Of a DNA stretch of 14,558 nt, positions 1 through 8,485 are shown piece after piece (within the stretch, counting starts at the first letter, position 1; each line of letters begins with the position of its first letter). The notes beneath the pieces were generated by a model. That model searched no databases. It was given only the letters and a program-made list of their open reading frames with translations, and had not been told where the DNA came from. Source of the stretch: Auxenochlorella pyrenoidosa (Eukaryota; Chlorophyta; Trebouxiophyceae; Chlorellales; Chlorellaceae). The position numbers and the translations under genes are program-made. The stretch spans positions 337,621 to 352,178 of the forward strand of contig KQ482001.1 of assembly GCA_001430745.1 (NCBI GenBank), given 5' to 3'.

Positions 1-1557
1 TGCTGCTGCAGGCCGCCGACAACGTGCTGCTCGAGGTGGGGGCCGGCAGTGGATAAAGGCTCAGGGGGCTTTGCGCTGAGTGCCGGGGGCACGCATGGCG
101 TCGCTGGCTGTGGGCTGCTGTGGGCATGCACCGGGGGTTCCATGGCGGCCCCCTCCCCAAGAGGCGCTGCCTCTCGCAGGAGCCCAAGCCGCTCATGGGG
201 CTGCAGCGACAATTGCATAGCCCCGAGCCCTTCCTCACACACACACACACGCACACACACTTTTCTACCACTCAACACTCACACTTTCTCTCAGATGCCG
301 CTGCTGCTGCAATTCCAACCCACCCGGCAGGAGCCCGAGGTGTGCATCAAGACCCCCGGCACCTACACCCTGCTGCTGGTGGACCCCGACGCCCCCTCCC
401 CCCACTCCCCCAAGCACCGGTCCTGGCTGCATTGGATGGTGAGGCACCGGGGCATGAGGTGTGCAGCGGGCATGCCGGCTGACCCTGGTCACGCCTGGTT
501 CCCCCGGTCCCTGTCAAGGGCAGCGTCTGCACCCGTCTGTCGTGCTTCACCAGCAGAACGCGCCGGCGTGTGAACTCCTGGCACCGCTGCCCGCAGCTCA
601 CCCCCCCGCCGAGGAGTCCTCTCCCGGTAGAAAAGGCGCCCATAGAACACCACCTCCGGCCGTCCCTTATCCCCCCCTCTGCCAGGTCATCACCTCCGGC
701 CGTCCCTTATCCCCCCTCCGCCAGGTCATCAACATCCCGCAGCACGATGTGGCCCGCGGCGAGGTGGCAGTGGAGTACATGCCTCCCGAGCCGGCCAGGG
801 TGGGATACCCTCAGGGGTGCTTGGGAGCCAGACTGGGTGGGCCCCACAGGGGTGGGAGGTGGCCGGCCACGCCCAGCTCCGCGGCCTGCAGCTTGCAGCC
901 AGTGCAGCAGGGAGAGCACCGGGCCGGCCGGCCCAATCCCCTTCAGCTGCCCTGCATGTCTGTCCTCTGGGTGTGCAGCAGACGACAGGAGGGGTGCTTG
1001 AGGCTGAGCCTGAAAGCGGATTTGATAGCGACTTGCCTCGCCCACCTGCCTGGCTGCAGGGCCGCCACCGCCTGCTCTTCCTGCTGTTCAAGCAGAGTGG
1101 GCGCGTGACCGTGAGGCCGCCCTCAAAGCGCAAGAGCTTCCAGGCAAGCGGCACAATGCCGGGTGCCTGAGCGTGCAGGGCGCCGCCCCCCGCCGAGCCG
1201 CCCCTCCGATTCCTGTACATACCGTGTCCAGTGGACCGGGCTGGCAGAGCGAGTGAAGCCCATTGACCGAGTGCAGCTTGGCCTGCTACACCGGGTGGAT
1301 GCGACACATACTAAAACGGGCCCTGAGCAGTCTGCAGGGCGCCGCAGCCAACTGGTGCGCAGCTGGCGCAGGCTGCAAGAGCCTCGGCGGGTGCTCGAGC
1401 TCGGCAGGCCGACAGCCTGATCTCGCCTCGCGGCTCCTCGCCAATCCCATCCCGCCCAGCTAGCACCCATGCGCAGGTGCGGGCCTTCGCCCAGGAGCAC
1501 GGCCTGGGCAACCCGGCAGCCGGACTCTTTGCCTGGGCGCAGAACGAAGAGGGGTGA
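1..1557 (+). CDS. PEBP-family protein, FT/TFL1/MFT-like (5' partial)
   Basis: Exons: <3-35, 295-438, 725-799, 1060-1143, 1477-1554 plus TGA at 1555-1557; all junctions are phase 0. The visible 138 residues are the core and C-terminus of a phosphatidylethanolamine-binding protein, a small cytosolic ligand-binding fold used as a signalling regulator. Seen: the DPDAP anion-site motif (visible residues 41-45, after TYTLLLV), LHW (56-58), VINIP, GRHR followed by [11 protein letters not shown] (85 on), and a C-terminal [21 protein letters not shown]. These match the FT family motifs DPDxP, LHW, GxHR and FxTRxFA in order. The residue before LHW is Trp (RSWLHW), as in MOTHER OF FT, where FT has Tyr and TFL1 has His. 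The first four exons end in donors GTGGGG, GTGAGG, GTGGGA and a GC donor (CAG|GCAAGC). Roughly 40 N-terminal residues should lie left of the window. A second, duplicated acceptor precedes the third visible exon. The family call is firm; the MFT subgroup is likely. Confidence 0.9.
236..260. repeat. (CA)n microsatellite
   Basis: A CA dinucleotide run with one G interruption near 251, inside the first PEBP intron and about 35 bp before its acceptor. It is probably polymorphic in length. Confidence 0.9.
651..729 (+). repeat. Tandem ~39-bp duplication containing a 3' splice site
   Basis: Copy 1 (651-690, 40 bp) and copy 2 (691-729, 39 bp) are nearly identical: both start CACCTCCGGCCGTCCCTTAT and end in a pyrimidine tract followed by CCAG|GTCAT. 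They lie at the end of the second PEBP intron in the window. Each copy carries a complete acceptor, giving possible exon starts at 686 and 725. The 39-nt difference is in frame and stop-free. Confidence 0.9.
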
Positions 1558-1610
1558 GAGGCGCGCAAGGCGGGCCACCGGGCAGGCCCGACTCCTGCCA
1601 TCAGCTGCCG

Positions 1611-1638
1611 GTGGCTGGCATGGCGTGGCTGGCATGGC
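1611..1638. repeat. Perfect 14-bp tandem duplication
   Basis: GTGGCTGGCATGGC occurs twice head to tail (1611-1624 and 1625-1638), just downstream of the PEBP stop codon, in the presumed 3' UTR. No function is evident. Confidence 0.85.
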
Positions 1639-2515
1639 AACAGGCCAGCTGTCGGGCCAGCCGTGAGCTGGCAATGGCGGGGCAGCCGGCAGAACTGGGC
1701 AGCCTGTCTCGCAAGGCATGCATAGCGTGCGAGGCCGTGATTGGCGCACAGGCGAGCCCCCTGTTGTCGCTTCAGTAAGCTTTTTAACCGCGCACCTAGA
1801 GCTGCAATTACACAGGTCGCATCTGAACAGAAGGCAGGCACTTGTTGAAGTGCTCAGCAGTACATCAGCAGGCACATGGGCTGGGCAGGATGTTGTGCAC
1901 GGAGCCAGGGTCGCATGGGCAAGGCTCGGTAAGAAAATGCAAGGACAGGCCAGTACAATTTGCCATCAGAAAGGTTGGCAAAAGGTTCAGGCAAGACGAG
2001 GGTCTCTGTTATTATCTCTGCATCATCTCATACATAAAACTATACATAACAGTGACCTGCTCGAACGGTTGGCAAGGCACTCAAGGTCCACAGGGGGGAT
2101 CGTCTGTACAGGCAGCAGCAGAGGGTTGTGCGAGCCGTCGCCCATCAGTGCATTGAGCTCCCCATGCGGCGGCAGGGTGCTGGATCCGGAGGTATCCGGA
2201 GAGCAGCTCGCATCGAGCCTCAATCGACGTGATGATGCACTGCTGTGGCGCACCAGGGGGTGCGCCTGACCTTCACCTGGGCCAGTTGAGCACCTGCCAC
2301 ACCAGGTTAATTGCAGAGGGCGCCAGCGCAGCAGGGCGAGCTTGCTCCTGTGCCAGGTTGGCAGCTGGGGCAGTCAACCTGCGGTGCACCAGCGACAGAT
2401 GGAGGGTATAGTAAAGGCCAGTCCACTTCAGGGGCGTAGCCGCTTGATTTGGTGGCGGCAGCCCCGGCGCTGAGAGCGATGCTCAGGGCGCAGGGCTGCA
2501 TCTTTGCGCTTGCCA

Positions 2516-2520
2516 TTACA
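2516..2520 (-). terminator. Candidate TGTAA polyadenylation signal
   Basis: TGTAA on the minus strand, about 36 nt past the proposed TGA stop (2559-2557) of the minus-strand gene ending there. TGTAA is the typical poly(A) signal of chlorophyte nuclear genes. The implied 3' UTR would be unusually short, and the TGTAA at 1812-1808 is an alternative. Confidence 0.35.
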
Positions 2521-2556
2521 GGACAGGGCATTGCCACAAAAGGTGCTAGCGAACGC

Positions 2557-4020
2557 TCACCGGCCTGTGTGGTTGACAGCGGGGGCCGGGGCAGGCACCC
2601 CACGCAGCGCCTTGCCCGGCGCAGATGGCTGCGCCAGGGCCGCGCCGGGCCCCACCACAGCGGATGCCTGCACCTGCGGCGCCTGGCTGGCGCCCGCAGG
2701 CGGCGCGTCAGCTCGCAGCGTGGCCAGCAGGGCGGCGGCGCCCGCCAGCCGGGCAGAGGCCCTCTGCAGGCGCAGGCGCTCGTCCTGCGAGGCCGGCCGG
2801 GTGCGGGGCCCCCTGGGTGCCAGCGGGCTGAATGCTGGGGCCGGCACCACGTTGCTGGCGCCTGGAGCGACCTTGGCGTTGGCCGGCGCAGGCGCCGCTT
2901 GGCTGAGTGTGGGGGCTGTGGCGCCTTCAGACCCAGCAGCCTCGTCCGCTGTGCCCCTGCGACCATGCGAGCAGTACACCCACCATTGGGTCAGGCTTTG
3001 CCGCAACAGCAGCTCAGGAGTGATGGGTAGCGCGCAAACAGCTGCATGCACCAGCGAGCGCCGCAGCCGGCTTCTGACCATGCGCTTTGCTCGCCGGCCC
3101 CCTTTTCCCGCCTGTCTTCTGGGCGACCCTGCACAGGCCCCGCCAGGCGCGCTGCCGTCTTGCCACCAGTCACCACACGAACGACCTGCAAGGCCTGGGA
3201 CATCAGCAGTCATGATCAGGCCAGGCCTCACAGAAGTCTTGGCACTCAGCAGGGGGGCTGTGGCCATGCATGGAGGCAGTGTCGCTGCCACCCTTGGCAA
3301 ACTGCTGATGCTTGCATGACGTGCATACGCACTCCCGCCCCGAGCCTCCCCGAGCGGCCTGCCCCCCGACAGGCCCTCACATCAGCATCGGCAATGCGCA
3401 GCCGGATGCGCCTCTCGGCGCCACACTCCAGGACATCCAGCTCCACACGGGCGGCGTCAGTAAGGCGCAGAGACAGCGCCCTCTTGCGGGTGCTGGCGGC
3501 GGCGGCAGCAGCTGCAGCCGCCGTGACGCGCACGACAGGTGTGTGGCATGAGGGGGGCGCCTGCGGCTGGTATGGGCGCGGGTGTCGGTGGGTGCGGGCT
3601 TGAAGTGTCGGCGGCTTTTGCGGCAAGTGTTTGCGAGCTGATCAGCTTGACATGGAATGATTCCCTGCGTAGAGGGGCCCAGCGAAGGCCCAGCTGCAGG
3701 GCGCTGAGTGGGCGCCGGCGCCGGCGCACCTGGCAGGGGTTGGAACGGAGACGAGGATTGACTCTTGCCCGGTCACGCGAGCTTGAGGCTTTCAGGAGGC
3801 CTGCAACAGCCGAAGCAGGACAGAGAATTTGCAGTGGGCAAGCCTGCAGTGCTGGCGACGGTCCTGCCACACCAGCCTGAGGCACACCAGACTGGGGGTG
3901 ACTTCGGGAGCACCTTTGCTGGGTACCGGCGCTCAAAAACCTTGCGCTGTGGTGGCCGTCGACCAACTCGAAGCGCTCACCGAGCGAGCCGGTCGCGGGC
4001 CAAATACTCCGGCAAGCCAT
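2557..4020 (-). CDS. Hypothetical protein with Ala-rich tract and low-complexity tail
   Basis: I do not recognise this protein. Proposed exons on the minus strand: 4020-3652, 3560-3381, 3185-3128, 3041-2557 (stop TGA 2559-2557), giving about 363 residues. Introns start GTCAAG, GTGAGG and GTCGCC and end CGCAG, TGCAG and TGCAG; phases are 0, 0 and 1. The start ATG (4020) has the favourable context CGACGATGGC. Residues 1-123 are rich in Ser, Arg and Ala and could be an organelle transit peptide. Exon 2 has a run of nine Ala (137-145) and then the best-ordered stretch, RALSLRLTDAARVELDVLEC and on to RRIRLRIADAD, which looks like beta strands. Exon 4 begins with ITPELLLRQSLTQW, a likely helix, then an Ala/Pro-rich tail. 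Exon 2 and the frame of exon 4 are well supported. Exon 1 may hide another intron, and the 86-bp third intron is short. The end is also uncertain, because CCG|GTGAGC over the stop could be a donor. Confidence 0.5.
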
Positions 4021-4413
4021 CGTCGGTAGGGTTTCGTTTTTTCGGGGCGTCTTGGGGCTGCCGAAGCGTTATTGCGTTCGAACACGCGATCAAACAGCCG
4101 AAAATATTGGGTTTCCAAGCGGCCCACACCCTCCCACATCGCCACGGTACCCTCGCTGTGTGCGCACAGCGTGCAGCGCTAGCATCGCATCCACCTCCAG
4201 GCCACCTCGCACCCAACTGGTGCTGAGCAGACTAAGACAACTGCAAGTTGGTCAAAGGGTCCCAGCCCATGCCTGAGTTGCATCGGTAACCGCGCCCGCT
4301 CTTGCAGGGCAGCTGGCGCAGACCCAGACGGGGCATCCACTCTCATCCCTCCTTTGCCAGCAGGCGCGTGCAGCTCCGGCGTGGTCCACAGCTGCAGGAC
4401 CTCGGCAAACAGC
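4021..4413. other. Intergenic: GT61 3' UTR and promoter of the gene at 4020
   Basis: This lies between two minus-strand genes. The half next to 4020 is less GC-rich, with a T-run at 4037-4042 (an A-run on the coding strand just before the ATG) and an AT-rich CAATATTTT on the minus strand about 90 nt upstream of the ATG, which could be a core-promoter element. I see no TGTAA signal for the GT61 gene and no supported coding region. Confidence 0.5.
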
Positions 4414-7400
4414 TCAGAGAAGCTGCTCCAGGTCCCAGTCGTACTCGAGGCGCGGCTCGGCCCGCGGCGGCGGCACGCCGAGCTGCTCCCGCAAGATGCG
4501 GGCCACCAGCGCCGGCGGGGCCTCCACGCCCCCACCCCCACCGCCGGGAGGGTGGCCCACTGCGCCTTGCAAGCCACCGGCCTGCCCGCAGGGCAGCACC
4601 CACATGGGCCGTCCCAGCAGGGAGCCTTCCTCCCATATCTGCAGGGCGTGCAAAGCAGGAGGGGCAGCTCTGTGAGCAGCTTGAGGCATGGTGCCTGGCA
4701 CACGCTGGCACGGGGCCCCTTCTCAGGCCTTTGCATGGGGGGTGGTGCGCAGGTGGCTCTGCTGGGAGGTAGTGCGCCGAAGCAGTGCGCAGGGTTCAGG
4801 GGTGCAGGAGGTTGGGGTGCCGGAAGGGTGCAGCAAGGCAGCCGCGGTGCGAGCTGCCCCTTGTTGGGGGCCCCACCAAGCGGCAGCTCTGCAGGAGCTG
4901 GGGCTGCGGCTGGGCAGGCACTGCTTGCGGGAGGCGAGCAGGGCGCACCCGGGTGGAGAAGCTCCCAGTGGGCATCAGCTCCAGGACCAGGGCATCGGGC
5001 GGGGCAAACCTGCCCAGAGGAGGGGGGCAGCCGGGCGCATGCACGTGCCTGGGAGGTGGAAGGATGCAGCCACCTGCCCGTCGCCCTGCCGCCAGCGGCA
5101 CGCAGCAGCGCGAGGCAATCCGCCCTGTTCGGGCACCCGGGGTCATGGGCTAGGCAACTGCCCTCGGGCCAAGCTGCCGCCTGCCGGTTGGTGCCTTTCT
5201 GCCGTCGCTATAGGCCCCGCCCCAACGTTCGCCCTCCCGCCTGTCGACCCACCACCACTAGCAAGGCCAGGGGCTGGGCTTGTCCACAGCCGGCTGCGCT
5301 GCTCACCATGCGGCGCCGAAGAGGGCGCTCCCGCTGGGGCCCACCACCGCCGCCACGCTGGCAGACGTGTAACGCAGCAGCTCCGCCAGGCGCCGCGGCT
5401 GGGACTGCAAAGGCCAAGGGGGCCAAACCAAGGGGCGGCCGCGAGCCTGCTTGACGGGCAGTAGGCAAAGCGACATGGATGCAGCAGGAGACTTGCATGC
5501 GCGGGGCGGCTGCGCCTGGCGCAAGCCTGGTGGCCGCCGCTGTGTGCCAAAAGGCCCGTCTTGCGGCGCAAGGCAGGACAACTGTAACGTGCCTGCCCAA
5601 CGGCAGGGCCTGTGGTGCCCCGGAATTTATCGAGAGCCGGGCAGTGCACCGGCGGCAGCGGCGCCGCAGGCAGGCAGGCGGGCCGCTCCTCACAGCTTCA
5701 AAAACTGCAAGCTGCTCCCCGCGCGCCCGCTCCTGCAGCACTTTCTCCACTGCTGCCAAGAGGGCGGCCTCGTTGGCGACCTGCTGGGGCAGCGGACAAG
5801 GGCTGGCAGGCACATGGGTGACCAGCTGGCAGGGCGCCCCCGTTGGAGGCAATCAAGGAGGCCTGCAGTGCGCCCAGTGGGACACGCATGGCAGGAACAG
5901 CAGGCAGGCAGGCAGGCAGGCACGGCCGGGAGGCTCACCCACGGCGCACCGCCAGCGCCGGCGCCGGCGCCGCCCTGCGACACGTACAGCACCGTCTTGC
6001 GCTGCGCCAGCGGCGCCGGCTCGGGCGCGTCCAGCAGCTCGAGCAGGCGCGCCGGGAAGAAGGGGTGCACCCGTGGGCAGCGGCAGGGGAACACCAGCTC
6101 GGCGGCACTGCCAGGGGCCTCTGAGACCAGCAGCTGCGCTTCGGAGGGTGGGGGTGGCAGGGGGGGTGTTGTTCATGGGGTTCAGGGCTCAGGGCGGGGA
6201 GCATGAAGTGGGGCAGGGGCGGCAGGAGGGTGCAGCCAGGCAACGCAGCCACTGGGGTTTCGACGGCATCACGCCAGAACAGGTGCCGGGGGCGCATCCC
6301 GGGCGGGCCTCGCCTGCTGCTTGCCGCCGGCCTGGAGCAGCTGGGCCCACACGTCTGCCAGCAGCCCGGCGGGCGGCTCCCCAGGCGCGACGACTCGCGT
6401 GCCCTGCTGCTGCCGCCACCCCTCTGCCTGCACCAGCAGCTTGGCCGTGTGGCTCAAAAAGTGCTCCAAGCTGCTGCTGCCGTCGCTGCCGCTGCCCGTG
6501 CTGTGGGGGCCTGCTGCGCCGGCGAGGAGGGCGCGGTGCCAGCGCGGGGCCTGGCCGCTCGGCAGCGAGGCAAAGCCGCGGTGCGAGGCGTTGTGCCCCA
6601 TGCACCCGGCCTGGCCTGCAGTCGCAGCCAGCTCGTTGCTGCAGGGGAGCACGTGGATGGGCCAGAGCCTGGGATGGGTGTGTGGCTTGCAGGCGTGACT
6701 GGCGGCATGTGTTCGCGCCTGCCTTGCCTGCCCTGGTCAGACTGGCGAGTCTGCCCTCGGGGCACGCGGCCACTTTGCGCCTCCCTCGAAGGGCTGTTGC
6801 TCCTGGCCACACGACCTACGCCCCTCCTGGGCAGGAGCCCCCGCCGCTACCCTGCGCGCCCACCCGTCAAACGCCACGTTGCGCAGCAGCAGCGCCTGGC
6901 CGTGCTGGCCGAGGTACAGCGCGCGCCCGCCGCGCAGCACAAAGCGCTGCGCCCGCTGCGCCCGCTGCGCCGCCACCTGGGCCCTCCACCAGGCGCCGTG
7001 CTCCTCCAGCACAACCCGGGGCTCCGGGATCGAGAAGTCTGGGTAGACGAGCTCCTCAGCCTGGGCCAGGGCCGGGTCCTTCCTGCCGCCCACGAGGCAG
7101 GGCGCCCAGTGGGTGGGCATGGTGGGGCTGCAGGCCGACAGCGCCAGCGGCGCCCACTGCCGGCTGCGCAGCCCCAGCGCCGGCGCCTCGCAGCCCGAGC
7201 TCTGCAGCGGGGGCGGGGGCTGCTGGGGCTGCCGCGGCCGCGGCGCTGCCCTGGTTGTGGCAGAGATGTCAGCGCCGCCACCGCCGCCACCGCCGCTGCT
7301 CCCTCTGCAAAGGCGCTGTGAACTGAGCGCCAAGGTGCCCAGGAAAGTGATCGCAATAGCTGACACGTGTGCGGCCAGCAGATGCTTTGTGGGGCGCTTC

Positions 7401-7588
7401 GCGACTGCCTGCAGAAGGCACGGCAGCGGCGGCAGGCGCCGCAGGCTAGTGACGCCTGGGCCTGCAGGCGCTTCCACGAGGAGCTAGCTTCGAACGACCG
7501 TCAGGCTTCAAATCATGCACCAGAATCGCAAAATACCGCCAGGCCGGGGTGTGGCCTGCCGACGGCGCCTTTGGGCACTCACCCTCAT
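4414..7588 (-). CDS. Glycosyltransferase family 61-like protein, type II membrane
   Basis: Proposed minus-strand exons: 7588-7583, 7408-6864, 6638-6314, 6133-5939, 5783-5694, 5404-5307, 5009-4949, 4638-4414 (stop TGA 4416-4414), about 514 residues. Phases agree across all junctions (0,2,0,0,0,2,0). Residues 12-30 (LLAAHVSAIAITFLGTLAL) after Arg/Lys form a signal anchor, so the catalytic part should face the Golgi lumen. GT61-like blocks follow in order: KTVLYVSQ (exon 4), QVANEAALLAAVEK (the 'NEDEL' region), LAELLRYTSASVAAVVGPSG (family EQ..LF..A..LVGPHGA), then FAPPDALVLELMP (family FxPPGxVVIEL). GT61 enzymes add xylose, arabinose or GlcNAc to glycans; donor and acceptor cannot be told here. 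One sequon, N200-A-S, is present. Oddities: the GPHG histidine is Ser411, the first exon is two codons, and the third intron's donor is unclear (CAG|GCGAGG at 6313, or GCG|GCAAGC nearby). Family call is good, exact ends less so. Confidence 0.75.
5901..5922. repeat. (GGCA)n tetranucleotide repeat
   Basis: About 5.5 units of CAGG/GGCA in the fourth GT61 intron. A shorter run of the same unit lies at about 5668-5678 in the next intron. Confidence 0.85.
6948..6975. repeat. Short in-frame coding repeat (Ala-Gln-Arg)n
   Basis: A 9-bp unit (CGCTGCGCC on the plus strand) is repeated about three times within GT61 exon 2. On the coding strand it gives AQRAQRAQR, an alanine/arginine helix-like segment. 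It looks like local expansion by slippage. Confidence 0.7.
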
Positions 7589-8485
7589 CCCTCTCTCGCT
7601 CAGTGCAGTGTTCCCGGCGCAACTAAACCGAGGAATGCTTGCGACCCTTACGCTGCGGCATGGGCTTCATGACGGCCAGCAAGGCTGGCGGGAGAGAACC
7701 ACGTAGACTTATTTCCATGCAACGGTGGGAGGCACGCGTTTTATAGTGCTTTGTGTATCACTGGCAGTGTGCCCTCGGTATGCCAGGCACTCCAAGCTCG
7801 GGCAGACAGGCCCTCGGTACGAGCCTCGCGGGCACAGCAGGTACCGCCAGCAGCTGCGCCGGCAAATTGGCACAAGGTGGCTCCGCAACGGCAGCACAAG
7901 CACGCATAGGGCAGCATGGCGTCCTTCATCCATACAGTGATCATCGCGGCGTTTGCATCAGCTTTGTGCATTGCAGGCGGGTGGGACAATGGCATGTGTC
8001 GCAGGAAGTATGAATGCAGCTGGCGGTAGCTGTCCGATAGCAGCAGCAAGGCTTGCTGACTGGGAGGTGCTGCTGACCTCAACGGCACGATCCACGGATC
8101 CCTCAGGGATATTGCAGCTATGTGTGAGAAGAGATGCATGGTGGCTTGGGACAGCCGGCCCCTGCGCACAAAGCTGCTGTGCGACAGGACCCACGCGGCG
8201 GCCAAGTGGCGGGAGCGTTTGTGCAGGTGGCACAAAGGAGGGCTTGCAGGCATGGAGAATTCCAGGCAGGGAGTGAATCTTCTTGTTCAGTGGAGCCTCG
8301 AGAATCGGTCCCTAGAGATTTGTGCATCGCTCTGCAAAGGGTTTTGGCCGCTCTCCTCGCCCGCCCCGCTGTCTTCTTCCCGTCGCGGCCTGAGGCCCTC
8401 ACATAGATCATCACCATCATCCGCCTGTGCTCGCCAGGCGGCTCTGGGCTGTTCCCGCCACTTACTGCTTCAGCACCAAAGTGCC
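7589..8485. other. Divergent intergenic / bidirectional promoter region
   Basis: About 0.9 kb between the proposed ATGs of the GT61 gene (-) and the helical-repeat gene (+). It should contain both promoters and 5' UTRs. It is less GC-rich than the exons. A 170-codon minus-strand frame (8253-7741) and a 124-codon plus-strand frame (8120-8494) are open. The plus-strand frame runs in register into the ATG and donor of gene 4 and may be its true N-terminus. I found no convincing TATA box. Confidence 0.5.

Larger units (their letters stand above)
1558..2556. other. Gene-free stretch between convergent genes (3' UTRs)
   Basis: This stretch lies between the stop of the PEBP gene (+) and the stop of the next gene (-). 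It should contain both 3' UTRs. GC content is visibly lower around 1800-2070 than in the exons. A 183-codon plus-strand frame (1718-2269) and several minus frames are open, but none shows a recognisable motif or a matching splice partner. On the minus strand, TGTAA (the usual green-algal polyadenylation signal) occurs at 2520-2516 and again at 1812-1808. I found no TGTAA on the plus strand here for the PEBP gene. Confidence 0.6.

Noticed and set aside
1163..1420. 85-codon plus-strand frame inside the last PEBP intron
   Set aside because: It interrupts the well-conserved join between KSFQ and VRAFAQEH, and the family has no insertion of this size here.
1718..2269. 183-codon plus-strand frame beyond the PEBP stop
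   Set aside because: It sits in the presumed 3' UTR, has no recognisable domain, and its composition differs from the real exons nearby.
2307..2556. Possible extra 3' exon of the gene ending at 2557
   Set aside because: The stop overlaps a donor-like CCG|GTGAGC and a downstream frame contains a plausible segment, but a TGTAA signal directly follows the stop and no convincing acceptor with matching phase was found.
5881..5930. CRISPR-like or transposon terminal repeat
   Set aside because: The direct repeats are a simple GGCA microsatellite with no spacers, terminal inverted repeats or transposase nearby.
5479..7326. 615-codon plus-strand open frame
   Set aside because: It runs antisense through GT61 exons and introns, the translation is Arg/Ala/Pro-rich low complexity with no motif, and GC-rich coding DNA commonly leaves the opposite strand open.
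7741..8253. 170-codon minus-strand frame with a true ATG between the divergent genes
   Set aside because: No family motif, no splice partner and no clear promoter or poly(A) signal; high Cys, His and Trp content suggests a non-coding frame. Kept only as a note in the intergenic entry.
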